From: Ovis canadensis
Taxonomy: Eukaryota; Chordata; Mammalia; Artiodactyla; Bovidae
NCBI RefSeq assembly: GCF_042477335.2
Contig: NC_091262.1
Location: 16,760,001-16,824,000 of the forward strand
DNA: 64,000 bases
Direction of reading: 5' to 3'
In this document: positions 16,290 through 26,797 of the stretch, one piece after another
Layout: each line of letters begins with the position of its first letter
Position numbering within the stretch: the stretch's first letter is position 1
The notes under the pieces: generated by a model
Told to the model about the DNA's origin: nothing
The model's input: the letters and a program-made list of their open reading frames with translations, nothing else
Database searches by the model: none
Made by a program: the position numbers and the translations under genes

Positions 16290-16545
16290 GAAGCAAAAAT
16301 TTATAGTATGACGTGCACAAACACTAAGTGTACTCTTGAGAAGGTTTGACGAACATGCTCAACTGTATAACCCAAATCCCTATGATGACAGAGCGTGTTG
16401 TCACACTCCAGAAGGCCACTGTCCCCCTTCCCAGTCCATTCCTGTCCTCGCCGAACCAAAGGGAACCATTTCCTAACTTTTCTACCGTAAACTATTCTGC
16501 CTGTTCTAGAATTTCACATTCAAGACTGGCCACACGGGGTTCTAA
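16290..16545 (-). mobile_element. Old L1-type relic
   Basis: The sequence GTGCACAAACACTAAGTGTA, ACTCCAGAAGGCCACTGTCC and CTGTTCTAGAATTTCACATT is the complement of a common old L1 3' UTR. It resembles the relic at 57.99-58.44 kb. Confidence 0.5.
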
Positions 16546-16624
16546 GCCTAGAAGTCTGTGGAAGGCTGTCCTCCGCCAGAGATAAGCTGATCCCCCGTCT
16601 GTCTCTATCTCTTTTGAGAACTGA

Positions 16625-16889
16625 TGCTGCTAAGTCACTTCAGTCGTGTCCGACTCTGTGCGACCCCAGAGACGGCAGCCTACCAGGTCCCCCGTCCCTG
16701 GGATTCTCCAGGCAAGAACATTAGAGTAGGTTGCCATTTCTTTCTCCAGTGCATGACAGTGAAAAGTGAAAGTGAAGTCGCTCAGTCGTGTCCAACTCTT
16801 AGCAACCCCATGGACTGCAGCCTACCAGGCTCCTCCGTCCATGGGATTTTCCAGACGAGTACTGGAGTGGGGTGCCATTGCCTTCTCCG
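16625..16889 (+). mobile_element. Bov-A2 SINE next to last GABRA5 exon
   Basis: A dimeric Bov-A2: TGCTGCTAAGTCACTTCAGT, CCAGGCAAGAACATTAGAGT, a GTGAAAAGTGAAAGTGAAGT linker, then a second monomer ending GCCATTGCCTTCTC. Perfect 10-bp target-site duplications (TGAGAACTGA) flank it at 16615-16624 and 16890-16899. It ends 58 bp before the splice junction of the last GABRA5 exon. Confidence 0.97.
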
Positions 16890-16947
16890 TGAGAACTGAT
16901 AGTTGCTTGCAAACATCATGCCCTTACATTCTTCTTGTATTTTGCAG

Positions 16948-17247
16948 AAAAAAGAGCGTGAGCTTAAAATAAATAAGTCAACTAATGCTTATACTACTGG
17001 GAAGATGACCCACCCCCCAAACATCCCAAAGGAGCAGACCCCTGCAGGGACCACAAATGCCTCTTCAGCCTCAGTAAAACCTGAAGACAAGACTTCTGAA
17101 AACAAAAAGACTTACAACAGCATCAGCAAGATTGACAAAATGTCCCGAATTATATTCCCACTTCTGTTTGGCACTTTCAACCTAGTCTACTGGGCAACAT
17201 ATTTGAATAGGGAGCCAGAGATTAAAGGGGCTACCTCTCCAAAATGA
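16948..17247 (+). CDS. GABA-A receptor alpha-5 subunit, terminal coding exon with M3-M4 loop and TM4
   Basis: The last coding exon, 99 codons plus TGA. It encodes the rest of the cytoplasmic M3-M4 loop ([20 protein letters not shown], then [13 protein letters not shown] and a Lys/Ser-rich stretch), the conserved [15 protein letters not shown], helix M4 (about [18 protein letters not shown]) and the short extracellular tail ending TSPK. The acceptor is TTGTATTTTGCAG. The loop is where the protein differs most from the human sequence as I recall it ([13 protein letters not shown] against a human REVILNKSTNAF type), as usual for this family. The NREP…K…SPK tail identifies alpha-5. The frame is fully open and ends normally. 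Confidence 0.99.
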   Translation, partial: KKERELKINKSTNAYTTGKMTHPPNIPKEQTPAGTTNASSASVKPEDKTSENKKTYNSISKIDKMSRIIFPLLFGTFNLVYWATYLNREPEIKGATSPK

Positions 17248-17830
17248 CCTTTTGTGCTCCCAAACTGCAAGAGAGCCATACGTCAGTGACGGGCACCAAG
17301 GAGAGGTTGAACTTGGGGGGCCTTCCTTATTTGGGCACTATCTTTCAGGAAATTTTTGCATGTTTAATTATATGTACAAATAATATTGCCTTGATGTTTC
17401 TAAATATAATGTCAGATGTTTCAGAGATGACACATTGATAAATAAATCAAGCCACTTTCTAGAAAAACAGGAGACATGGCACTGACACTCAGATGCTCAG
17501 CACCTTACACTGATAGTTTACAAACAAGCATATTTTTAACTGTTCCAAGTGTTACCTAACACTGTTTTTTATACTTCAGATGTCATTTCATACAAATTTT
17601 CCCAGCAAATAAATATTTTAGGAAATGCTCCATGATTATTACTTGACCAACTCTCACAAGAAACAGGTATCACAAAGAGCACATTTTGCATTGAAAATTC
17701 AACTCTGGGCATTTATGTACAAAACTAATTGCCTTTGATAATTCTTTGAAATTAAAGAATTTATTTGCTCTGAAATTAAAACTACTGCATGATCTTATGT
17801 TAAATAAAATAAATACTTATGCAGATATTT
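17248..17830 (+). other. GABRA5 3' UTR with candidate polyadenylation signals
   Basis: A/T-rich sequence after the stop codon. AATAAA hexamers occur at 17441, 17608, 17803 and 17808. Which is used cannot be told from sequence. No transposon interrupts the interval. Confidence 0.7.
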
Positions 17831-18688
17831 AATAATAGAAGCATATAGTATGTTAGATTGACAGATAAAATATTTCCCCAAGGAAAAATTTAACTATTTA
17901 AAAATTTTTTTTTGGTGGAATGGGAGTAAAACTTACTTCTGTCCCTCTGACCACCCACCCCTCTACTGACTAACTGAACAATGACCAAGAAAGAAAAGAT
18001 CTTAAAACAAAAAGTAGTGTGATGACAGTCTTGGCATCTGACCTGAGCATACACTGTCGGAAACACTGACCACAATTCACTGCAGCCAGAGTATAGTGCT
18101 TCAGTGGTGAGAAATTGTAAATGAGTTATTTTCCATTTTATTTCCCTGTATGTTATTTCATGATTGACTTATTGCTCTGTTAGCTTTTGTATAGGAACCC
18201 TAAATGTTCATTAAAAAATAAAAATGAGACTGATCTTGTGGAAAATATGTCATTTTCTGAAAATATTTCAAATTTTGGTGGGTGTACTGACTTATTTTCT
18301 AAAGATGATATAAAGGAAACCCATCATGAAGGTACTTGGGAAAAAAGCCTCTTACTTAGCTGTTCATCTCTGTTCCAGTCTGATTCTTCTGGGTGGCATG
18401 TAAAGAGAAAGCTAACTTCAACCACAATGGGGTGAATAGGTAGAACCAGAAGTTCTTTCCATCACATACATCTCCATGATACAGTTCTCCACCGGTCTCT
18501 GCTCAATAGAGTCCTCCCTGAAGGTAAGCTTACTGTTCAGTCGCCATGCCTTTCCTTTTGTTGTTTGTGAAGAGTGATTAAAAAGAGCTGCATGCAGACC
18601 ATCTACTTACTGTTAGAGGGATAACATGTATGAAAGGAACAGTTTCTTTTTCCTCTCATAAAGGGATTTTATGACTATTAGCAAATGG
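17831..18688. other. Intergenic unique sequence downstream of GABRA5
   Basis: AT-rich, no recognised gene. It could include a longer 3' UTR form. Confidence 0.5.
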
Positions 18689-18698
18689 TATCAAAGTT

Positions 18699-19897
18699 CA
18701 GTTCAGTTGTGTCCAACTCTTTGCGACCCCATGGACTGCAGCACACCAGGTGTCCTTGTCCATCACCAACTCCCAGAGTTTGCCCAAACTCATGTCCATT
18801 GAGTCAGTGATGCCATCCAACCATCTCATCCTCTGTTGTCTCCTTCTCCCCCTGCCCTCAATCTTTCCCAGCATCAGGGTCTTTTCAACTGAGTCAGCTC
18901 TTTGCATCAGGTGGTCAAAGTATTGGGGTTTCAGCTTCAACATCAGTCCTTCCAATGAACACCCAGGACTGATATCCTTTATGGTGGACTGGTTGGATCT
19001 CCTTGCAGTCCAAGGGACTCTCAAGAGTCTTCTCCAGCACCACAGTTCAAAAGCATCAATTCTTCGGCACTCAGCTTTCTTTCTAGTCCAACTCTCACAT
19101 CCATACATGACTACTGAGAAAACCATAGCCTAGACCAGATGGACATTTGTTTACAAAGTAATGTCTCTGCTTTTGAATATGCTGTCTAGGTTGGTCATAA
19201 CTTTCCTTCCAAGGAGTAAGCGTCTTTTAATTTCATGGCTGCAATCACCATTTGCAGTGATTTTGGAGCCTGAAAAAATAGTCAGCCACTGTTTCCATTG
19301 TTTCCCCATCAATCTGCCATGAAGTGATGGGATTGGGATGCCATGATCTTCGTTTTCTGAATGTTGAGCTTTAAGCCAACTTTTTCACTCTCCTCTTGCA
19401 CTTTCTTCAAGAAGCTCTTTAGTTCTTCTTCACTTTCTGCCATAAGGGTGATGTCATCTGCATATCTGAGGTTATTGATATTTCTTCTGGCAATCTTGAT
19501 TACAGCTTGTGCTTCTTCCAGCCCAGCATTTCTCATATTGTACTCTGCATAGAAATTACATAAGCAGGGTGACAATATACAGCCTTGACGTGCTCCTTTT
19601 CCTATTTGGAACCAGTCTGTTGTTCCACGTCCAGTTCTAACTGTTGCTTCCTGACCTGCATACAGGTTTCTCAAGAAGTAGGTCAGGTGATCTGGTATTC
19701 CCATCTCTTTCAGAATTTTCCACAGTTTATTGTGATCCACACAGTCAAAGGCTTTGGCATAGTCAATAAAGCAGAAAGAGATGTTTTTCTGGAACTCTGT
19801 TGCTTTTTTGATGATCCAGCGAATGTTGGCAATTTGATCTCTGGTTCCTCTGCCTTTTCTAAAACCAGCTTGAACATCTAGAATTTCACGGTTCACA
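18699..19897 (-). mobile_element. BovB LINE, 5'-truncated, with readable reverse-transcriptase frame
   Basis: About 1.2 kb on the minus strand. The frame 19309-19896 (195 codons) carries reverse-transcriptase blocks: CFIDYAKAFDCVDHNKLWKI (block A with the catalytic D), GARQGCILSPCL, and NNLRYADDITLMAES (the YADD catalytic box). 18698-19126 encodes the C-terminal part ([14 protein letters not shown]…, then [14 protein letters not shown]…), and a short gap between the two frames is disrupted. Target-site duplication TATCAAAGTT lies at 18689-18698 and 19898-19907, so this is one clean insertion. The endonuclease is absent and the element cannot be autonomous. Confidence 0.95.
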
Positions 19898-19907
19898 TAT
19901 CAAAGTT

Positions 19908-20149
19908 ATGCCCGCCTAAACTGACTACTTCATGGAACTTAATTCTTAAAAACTCATACACCTCAGCATGTTTGAGCGACACAGATATGGTCATGGCCAT
20001 GGACACATGTATAAGCACATATTCAGAAGTCTTTTATCTTGAATAACTATATAAATGCCTATAGCATCTATTCACTGAAAACTCCCAAGTACTTATTCTG
20101 GGAAATCTTTCCACAGGATTCAATATCAAGTATTATATTTTCCTGTATA
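19908..20149. other. Intergenic unique sequence
   Basis: Short AT-rich spacer between two oppositely oriented BovB fragments. No gene was seen. Confidence 0.6.
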
Positions 20150-20562
20150 GATGTGAAAGTTGGACCATAAAGCTGAGCACCGAAGAATTGATGCTTTTGA
20201 GCTGTGGTGTTGGAGAAGACTCTTGAGAGTCCCTTGGACTGCAAGGAGATAAAACCAGTCCATCCTAAAGGAGATCAGTCCTGAACATCCATTGGAGGGA
20301 CTGATGCTAAAGCTGAAACTCCAGCTTTGGCCACCTGATGCAAAGAACTGACTCATTGGAAAAGACCCTGATGCTGGGGAAGATTCAAGGCAGGAAGAGA
20401 AGGGGACAACAGAAGATAAGATGGTTGAATGGCATCACCGACTCAATGGACATGAGTTTGAACAAGCTCTGGGTGTTGGTGATGGACATGGAGGCCTGGC
20501 ATGCTGCAGTTCATGGGGTCGCAAAGAGTCAGACATGACTGAGAGACTGAACTGAACTGATT
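20150..20562 (+). mobile_element. BovB LINE 3' end fragment
   Basis: It reads from GTTGGACCATAAAGCTGAGC through GGAGAAGACTCTTGAGAGTC and AAAGACCCTGATGCTGGGGA to the GAGACTGAACTGAACTGATT tail. About 410 bp, 5'-truncated. Confidence 0.93.
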
Positions 20563-20811
20563 ATATTTTATCACAGTAGTGTGAGAGATGCACAGAACTA
20601 CTACATTCTTCAAAAAGACTGGTACCCATTTATGGCATCCCTGGTTCATTAAATATATAGAGGTTCCATTGCCCCTTCTCTGCCTTGTTTCAGGATATCA
20701 TAATAGAAAAGTAAAGGTCAACAAAAAGGATGCTCTTAAAACTTCACACAAGAAGCATTTCTCTTTTGCAAATGGTGGTATATTTGTAGAATTATGTGTG
20801 CTTTCCTTTAT

Positions 20812-21122
20812 ACCCTGATAGCTCAGTTGCTAAAGAATCCACCTGCAATGCAGGAGACCTGGTTCGATTCCTGGGTTGAGAAGATCCACTGGAGAAGGGA
20901 CAGTCTACCCACTGCAGTATCCTTGGGCTTCTCTTGGGGCTCAGCTAATAAAGAATCTGAGTGCAATACAGGAGACCTGGGTTTGATCTCTGGGTTGGGA
21001 AGATCTCCTGGAGAAGGGAAAGGCTACCCACTCCAGTATTCTGGCCTAGAGAATTCCATGGACTATATAGTCCATGGGGTCACAAAGAATCAGACACGAC
21101 TGAGAGACTTTCATTTTCACTT
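20812..21122 (+). mobile_element. Bov-tA SINE with tandem tRNA-like units
   Basis: Two tRNA-like heads follow one another (CTGATAGCTCAGTTGCTAAA and GCTTCTCTTGGGGCTCAGCT), each with its own GGAGACCTGG and GGAGAAGGGA, then a single Bov-A body ending in GACTTTCATTTTCAC. The second tandem copy of this type is at 42.3 kb. Confidence 0.9.
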
Positions 21123-21718
21123 TCCATTATACCACAGCATAAAATCAGCCAAAACCAAAGGCAAATCTGATGCCGACTGTGCAACTTCTGTTTTTATTTA
21201 CTGTTTGTTTATATTTGTTTATGTAGTCTTCACATTTTAGCTTTGCATTGTAGTTTGGAGAAACTTATAGGTTGGATCTAAAAGGCTACACCCAAACACT
21301 CACCTTAAACATCTCAATCCTAATGGGAAATGTTATCTTCCATACTAGGTTGCATAATTTTCTTGACAAATTCGAGCCTTTGTTACAGGAAACCCTCAGA
21401 GCCCTGCTAGGGGAATTCCAGTTTGAGGATACTGCTGCATTTATATGCTGCTCAGCCTTAAATCTGAGCAAAATTTAGTGAAAAAGATCACATTAGTTTT
21501 CTGTTAATTTTGTATTATAGATATTTCAGTGTTTGTTATTTTTAATGAGGATATAATGAAGAATAACCTTGGGAAAAATGATGAGGTAGGGGATAAAAAT
21601 TTTGAAAATAATTATAAATTTCACTGCCCTACTTTTAGAACCAGAGTATTTAACATATCTCTTTTGACATCACCACAAATAGGAAGAATAGCCTAATAAG
21701 TCAGCAATCAGTATTACT
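21123..21718. other. Intergenic unique AT-rich sequence
   Basis: No gene or clear repeat. A 68-codon frame at 21272 has no recognisable feature. Confidence 0.6.
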
Positions 21719-21719
21719 T

Positions 21720-22004
21720 CCGGAGAAGGCAATGGCAACCCACTCCAGTACTCTTGCCTGGAAAACCCCATGGATGGACAGAGGAGCCTGGTAGGCTGCA
21801 GTCCATGGGGTCGCTAAGAGTCAGACACGACTGAGCGACTTCACTTTCACTTTTCATTTTCATGCATTGGAGAAGGAAATGGCAACCCACTCTAGTATTC
21901 TTGCCTGGAGAATCCCAGGTACGGGGGAGTCTGGTGGGCTGCCGTCTATGGGGTCGCACAGAGTCGGATACGACTGAAGTGATTTAGCAGCAGCAGCAGC
22001 AGCA
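21720..22004 (-). mobile_element. Bov-A2 SINE
   Basis: The complement of the dimeric Bov-A2, starting GGAGAAGGCAATGGCAACCC and ending in a (CAG)n run that corresponds to the element's TGCTGCTG 5' start. A short AGTATT flank on both sides may be the target duplication. Confidence 0.95.
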
Positions 22005-22285
22005 GTATTCTCTGTTTCTCAGGAAGAGATGGGTCCATTTAGGGCAGGCTGTGGTGAAAGTTGACCTAAATGCTTATATACAACAATTTGGTTCAGATAT
22101 TTCTAGAGTAACTATCCAAATTAAAGTGGTACAGCAACACCTTGCATTGAATATTGGCAAGGATTATGTAAATCCCCTAATATATTTGTTATGTTGATGC
22201 TTTAGGAATAAGGCTCTGTGTCTCCTTTGGGATAAGTTAGGGGAAATAGGTAAGGTAAATGAGAAATCTCTTATTTTACAAATAA

Positions 22286-22418
22286 GGATCAGTTCAGTTA
22301 AGTCTCTCAGTCCTGTCTGACTCTTTGCAACCCCGTGAACTGCAGCACTCCAGGCTTCCCTGTCCATCACCAACTCCTGAAGCTTGCTCAAACTCATGTC
22401 CATCGAGTCACTAAGGAC
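22286..22418 (-). mobile_element. BovB LINE 3' end fragment
   Basis: Complement of the BovB tail (CAGTTCAGTTAAGTCTCTCA, TGTCCATCACCAACTCCTGA). Strongly 5'-truncated, about 130 bp. Confidence 0.88.
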
Positions 22419-23399
22419 ATTGAAACCCAAAGAGGCTAATCCATTGGCTCAAATCTTATCACATATTAGGAGAAAATGTATTTCAATTCTCATAGTTTCT
22501 AAACTTGGCTTCACAACACCATGCAATTGCTTCCAGATGGAAGCTGATTAAGAACAAAAATGTAACCTAAATTGGAAAATCTTGCTTTAAGCACTGGTTG
22601 AATGATTATCTGATTATCTATTAAGAATGCTCTGGAGAATATTTTTTTATACTGAAAATGTGACCTTTAAGTCTGTTCCTCCTTATATAAGATTTCTGTG
22701 CTTCTGTGATCTTAGAAACTCCTCTTGACAGAATAGACCTGTAGCACTCTCCTCACCTGACAGAGAGAGAGAGGAAGGAGCAATGCTGCAGGGAGCAATG
22801 AGAGAGAAGCGCTGACTGGCTAGAACCCAGTGTCTGGATGTGATTGCTCCTTGCTGAGCACCCGTGCAAATGATTAAGGTGACTGGAGTGGGGGGCAGGG
22901 TCTACTCAATGAGAAAGCAGAACTATGATGACACACAGTCTCCAGGCAATACAGCTCTGCTGTAAGAACTAGCTTCAAATCACAAAAGAACTTGATTTTT
23001 TTTAATTGGAAATGCTATAGGTCTCTCAGTGAAAACAGTATTTTAAATATTAAAAAATTATTCCTAATGTCTTTTCTACAATACTAGCACATCTGGGACT
23101 ATCAACACTATAAGCAAACATGGTGAATTTGAATATGAATTACTCTGATTATTGCAATTACTTGCCAGGTTTGCAGTGATGTAAGGTAATGCTTTTGAAG
23201 TATGCAAAAAGGTTCATTTCATCAAAGATTTACATGATTATCTGTTTGTTGATGCCATTTTCAATAGATATCTCAACTCCAATCTCAGTGGCTCTGTAGC
23301 TTATTTTAAAATGAGCTTGGGTTTTTTATGGAAACTCATGATTGAAAAATATTTACTGCTTAGAATTTCCCTAATATAAAAGTCTGAAGAAATGGTTTT
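22419..23399. other. Intergenic unique sequence
   Basis: No gene or clear transposon recognised. The GAGAGAGAGAG tract at 22760 is the only low-complexity feature. Confidence 0.6.
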
Positions 23400-23424
23400 C
23401 CTTCATTTTTCTGAAGTCAAGTTG

Positions 23425-23578
23425 AAAGGCAAGTGAAGGAGAAAGATGGTTGGATGGCATCACTGACTCAATGGACATGAGTCTGAGCAAGCTCTGGGAG
23501 ATGGTGAAGGACAGGGAAGACTGGCGTGCTGCAGTCTGTGGGGTCACAGAGTTGGACACGACTAAGCTGCACAACAAC
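23425..23578 (+). mobile_element. BovB LINE 3' end fragment
   Basis: It reads AAGATGGTTGGATGGCATCA to GTTGGACACGACTAAGCTGC. About 150 bp. Confidence 0.88.
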
Positions 23579-23639
23579 GAAAAGTCAAATATCAGACACC
23601 ACATTTTACAGTGAACAGCCTTAAAAGGAAAATCTGTGC

Positions 23640-23812
23640 TCTGTGACAACCTAGATGGGATGGGAAGGAGGGTGGGAAGGAGGTTCAGGAGGGAGGGGAC
23701 ACATGTATAGCTATGGCTGATTCATGTTGATGTATGGCAGAAACCATCACAATATTGTAAAGCAGTTATCCTCCAATTGAAAATAAAATTTTTAAAAAGG
23801 AAAATTTGAAAT
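23640..23812 (+). mobile_element. Young ruminant L1 3' UTR fragment
   Basis: GACAACCTAGATGGGATGGG, a GA/GG-rich stretch, GTTGATGTATGGCAGAAACC and TTATCCTCCAATTGAAAATA form the 3' end of the ruminant L1, with an A-rich tail. Confidence 0.85.
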
Positions 23813-24057
23813 TAGTTTTAATTGATTCAATATAGTAATTTAAGTCTAATTTATTCTATATTCTTTGTGTTGTCTCCCTAGCAGTGAACACTATTCCAGG
23901 CCAGTGACAGGTGCTCAGTGACAGTAAATTGATGAAAGGAAAGGATACTGGAAAGTGGGTGGACTGGATGTGATGAAACCTCTTTGGGTAAGGGTTTTGT
24001 ATCCCACCTAAGGAAAATATGTCTGTAAGAGTTTATAAAATAAGACTTTTGAGATTT

Positions 24058-24289
24058 TTGCTGCTGCTGCTGCTGCTAAGTCGCGTCAGTCGTGTCCGAC
24101 TCTGTGCGACCCCATAGATGGCAGCCCAACAGGCTCCCCTGTCCCTGGGATTCTCCAGGCAAGAACACTGGAGTGGGTTGCCATTTCCTTCTCCAATGCA
24201 TGAAAGTGAAAAGTGAAAGTGAAGTCGCTCAGTCGTGTCCGACTCTTAGCGACCCCATGGACTATAGCCTACCAGGCTCCTCCGTCCAT
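24058..24289 (+). mobile_element. Bov-A2 SINE, 3'-truncated
   Basis: It starts in a (TGC)n run and TAAGTCGCGTCAGTCGTGTC, contains both monomers and the GTGAAAAGTGAAAGTGAAGT linker, but stops at CTCCTCCGTCCAT, without the usual last 45 bp. Confidence 0.93.
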
Positions 24290-24862
24290 AACCTATTCAT
24301 ATTCCACATAACAACACTGGGAACAACCCCCCACACCCCCGCCCCAAACAGCAACAATTGGCTTGGCCTGAGTAGCAGGAAGACCATTTAGGTAAATAAC
24401 CATATAATTTACTATGCAGAGGTGAAACTTCCAGATGGTGAAGCAAGCACCTCAGTAAATCATCTCTCCTCAAAACGCAGTGACAACCCTGGCAAGATTA
24501 TTAAAGCAACCATTTCAGAACTCTGGATATTTAGCTAAAGGCACACAACAAATTAAAAGTGTTTGTTGAAGAAACCTACTGACCCTCAATGAGAGCAGTG
24601 GAGTCTATGACACTTTAACTCGGGGATACTCCCCTCTCCCTGCCAGCTACTTGTGTGGTCCTGTGGAGACCAGCAGCCAATTTTGACCTGACTTGCAGCT
24701 CCACAGAGAAGCTTTATTCCCAGGGTGGTGCTGACAACAATAAAAATCAGTAGCAGTTAGGGAAAGTAAATTGTGCAGGTTCCAAGGGCTGTGATGTAAG
24801 CTGGGGCTAAAAAGAGTCCAGCCAAAAATTTAAAAAGATAATGTAGGGATTCACATGTCCAT

Positions 24863-25070
24863 CAGTTCAGTTCAGTCGCTCAGTCGTGTCTGACTCTTTG
24901 CGACCCCATGAATCGCAGCACGCCAGGCCTCCCTGTCCATCACCAACTCCCAGAGTTTACTCAGACTCATGTCCATCGACTCAGTGATGCCATCCAGCCA
25001 TCTCATCCTCTGTCATCCCCTTCTCCTCCTGCCCCCAGTCCCTCCAAGCTTCAGAGTCTTTTCCAATGAC
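24863..25070 (-). mobile_element. BovB LINE 3' end fragment
   Basis: Complement of the BovB 3' end (CAGTTCAGTTCAGTCGCTCA, CAGACTCATGTCCATCGACT), inserted in the ancient L1. It resembles the 5.17 kb copy. Confidence 0.92.
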
Positions 25071-25564
25071 TGAAAACCTCTTACATATTGCTAGATCTGG
25101 AAATCCGAGTGCATGTTCAGGGCTGTGTGAACAGTAAAGAAAGAGCACAGAGAGCTATGCTGATCCAGGAATGACACCTACAAAGCCAAAACTAAAAATT
25201 AAACAAAATTAAAGTTCATATTACAGGAACTACAAACACTGGTCAAGGAAAATTACTAAACAACAGCAAAAAAAAAAATCTAATTTTCAATAATAAAAAA
25301 TACAACAACCAGCAGAGCAGAAGGGAGAGATGACTGGATTTCAAAGTTACTAAAATAATTTAGTATGCCCAGTTTTCAACAAATACTATGAGATATACAA
25401 AGAAGCAGGGAAGTATAGCCTATGTACGGGAAACAAAACAATCTAAAGAAACTAACCTTGGGATACTCAGATGTTCAGCATAGTAGGCAGCCTTTAAATC
25501 ACCTTTTATATGTATGTTCAAAGAACTAAAGGACACCAAGGTCATGCATGCACTGTTACACTTA

Positions 25565-25795
25565 AAAATGGATAGCCAACAAAAACCTATTGTATAGCAC
25601 ATGGGACTCTGCTCAATGTTATGTGCCAGCCTGGATGGGAGCAGGGTTTGGGGAAGAATGGATACATGAATATGTATGGCTGAGTCCCTTCACTGTTAAC
25701 CTGAAACTATCACAACATTGTTAATTGGCTATACCCCAACACAAAATGTTTTTGGTGTTAAAATTAAAAATAAAATAAAATAAAAAGTCTAAAGA
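25565..25795 (+). mobile_element. Ruminant L1 3' end fragment
   Basis: GGATAGCCAACAAAAACCTA, CAGCCTGGATGGGAGCAGGG and CTGAAACTATCACAACATTG end in AAAATAAAATAAAATAAAA, a common L1 3' terminus, inserted in the ancient L1. Confidence 0.8.
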
Positions 25796-25907
25796 AAAGT
25801 AGGACAACAATGTCTCACAAAATAGATAACAGCAATAAAGAGAAATCACTTTTAAAAAGAACCAACTAGAAACTGTAGTTTAAAAGTACAGTAACTGAAA
25901 TATTCAG

Positions 25908-26128
25908 TGTTTTTGTTTAGCTGCTAAGTCGTGTACAACTCTTTTGCAACCCCATGGACCGTAGCCCACCAGGCTCCTCTGTCCATGGGATTCCCCAGGC
26001 AAGAATACTGGAGAGGGCTGCCATTTCCTTCTCCAGGGGATCTTCCCAACCCAGGGATCAAACCCACGTCTCTTGTGTCTCCTGCATTGGCAGGCAGATT
26101 CTTTATCACTGTGCACCTGGGGATTTGC
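25908..26128 (-). mobile_element. Bov-tA SINE
   Basis: Complement of a full Bov-tA: CTGCTAAGTCGTGTACAACT, CTCCAGGGGATCTTCCCAAC, GGCAGGCAGATTCTTTATCA. Confidence 0.95.
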
Positions 26129-26196
26129 AAGATATGTGTAAAACACTATCAAACAGATCAATGTGTGTGAAATATTAATGAGTCCTCGAAGGAGAA

Positions 26197-26474
26197 AGGA
26201 GAAGGCACTGGCACCCCACTCCAGTACTGTTGCCTGGAAAATCCCATGGACCAAGGAGCCTGTGGGCTGCAGTCCATGGGGTCGCAAAGAGTCGGACACA
26301 ACTGAGCGACTTCACTTTCACTTTCACTTTCATGCATTGGAGATGGAAACGGCAACCCCACTCCAGTGCTCTTGCCTGGAGAATCCCAGGGACAGAGGAG
26401 CCTGGTAGGCTACTGTCTATGGGGTCACACAGAGTTGAACACAACTGAAGTGACTTAGCGACAGCAGCAGCAGG
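26197..26474 (-). mobile_element. Bov-A2 SINE
   Basis: Complement of the dimer: GGAGAAGGCACTGGCACCCC, then the (CTTTCA)n linker, ending ACTTAGCGACAGCAGCAGCA. AGGAGAAA-like sequence on both sides suggests the target duplication. Confidence 0.95.
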
Positions 26475-26520
26475 AGAAAAGAGATGAAGAAAAATACTGA
26501 AGAATAGTAATCAAAGCTTC

Positions 26521-26797
26521 TAGGGACTTTCCTGGTGGTCCAGTGAGTAAGAAACAAGCAGGGGACACAGATTCCATCCCTGATGGGAACAAAGATCCCA
26601 CATGCCATAGAGCAACTAAGCCTGTTTGCTGCAGCTACTGAGCCTGCACACCACAACTCGAGAGCCTTCCACAACTGCCTGCATGCAGCAACTACAGGGC
26701 CCATGTGCTCTGGAGGTTGAATGCCGAGGAAGAGCCCTTGCACCACAACTAAGGCCTGACACAGTCAAAAATAAACAAATATTTAAAAATGTCTATA
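26521..26797 (+). mobile_element. CHR-2-type tRNA-derived SINE
   Basis: GGGACTTTCCTGGTGGTCCA, GATCCCACATGCCATAGAGC, CTGAGCCTGCACACCACAAC and a tail AAAATAAACAAATATTTAAA are typical of the artiodactyl CHR-2 SINE family. Confidence 0.9.
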
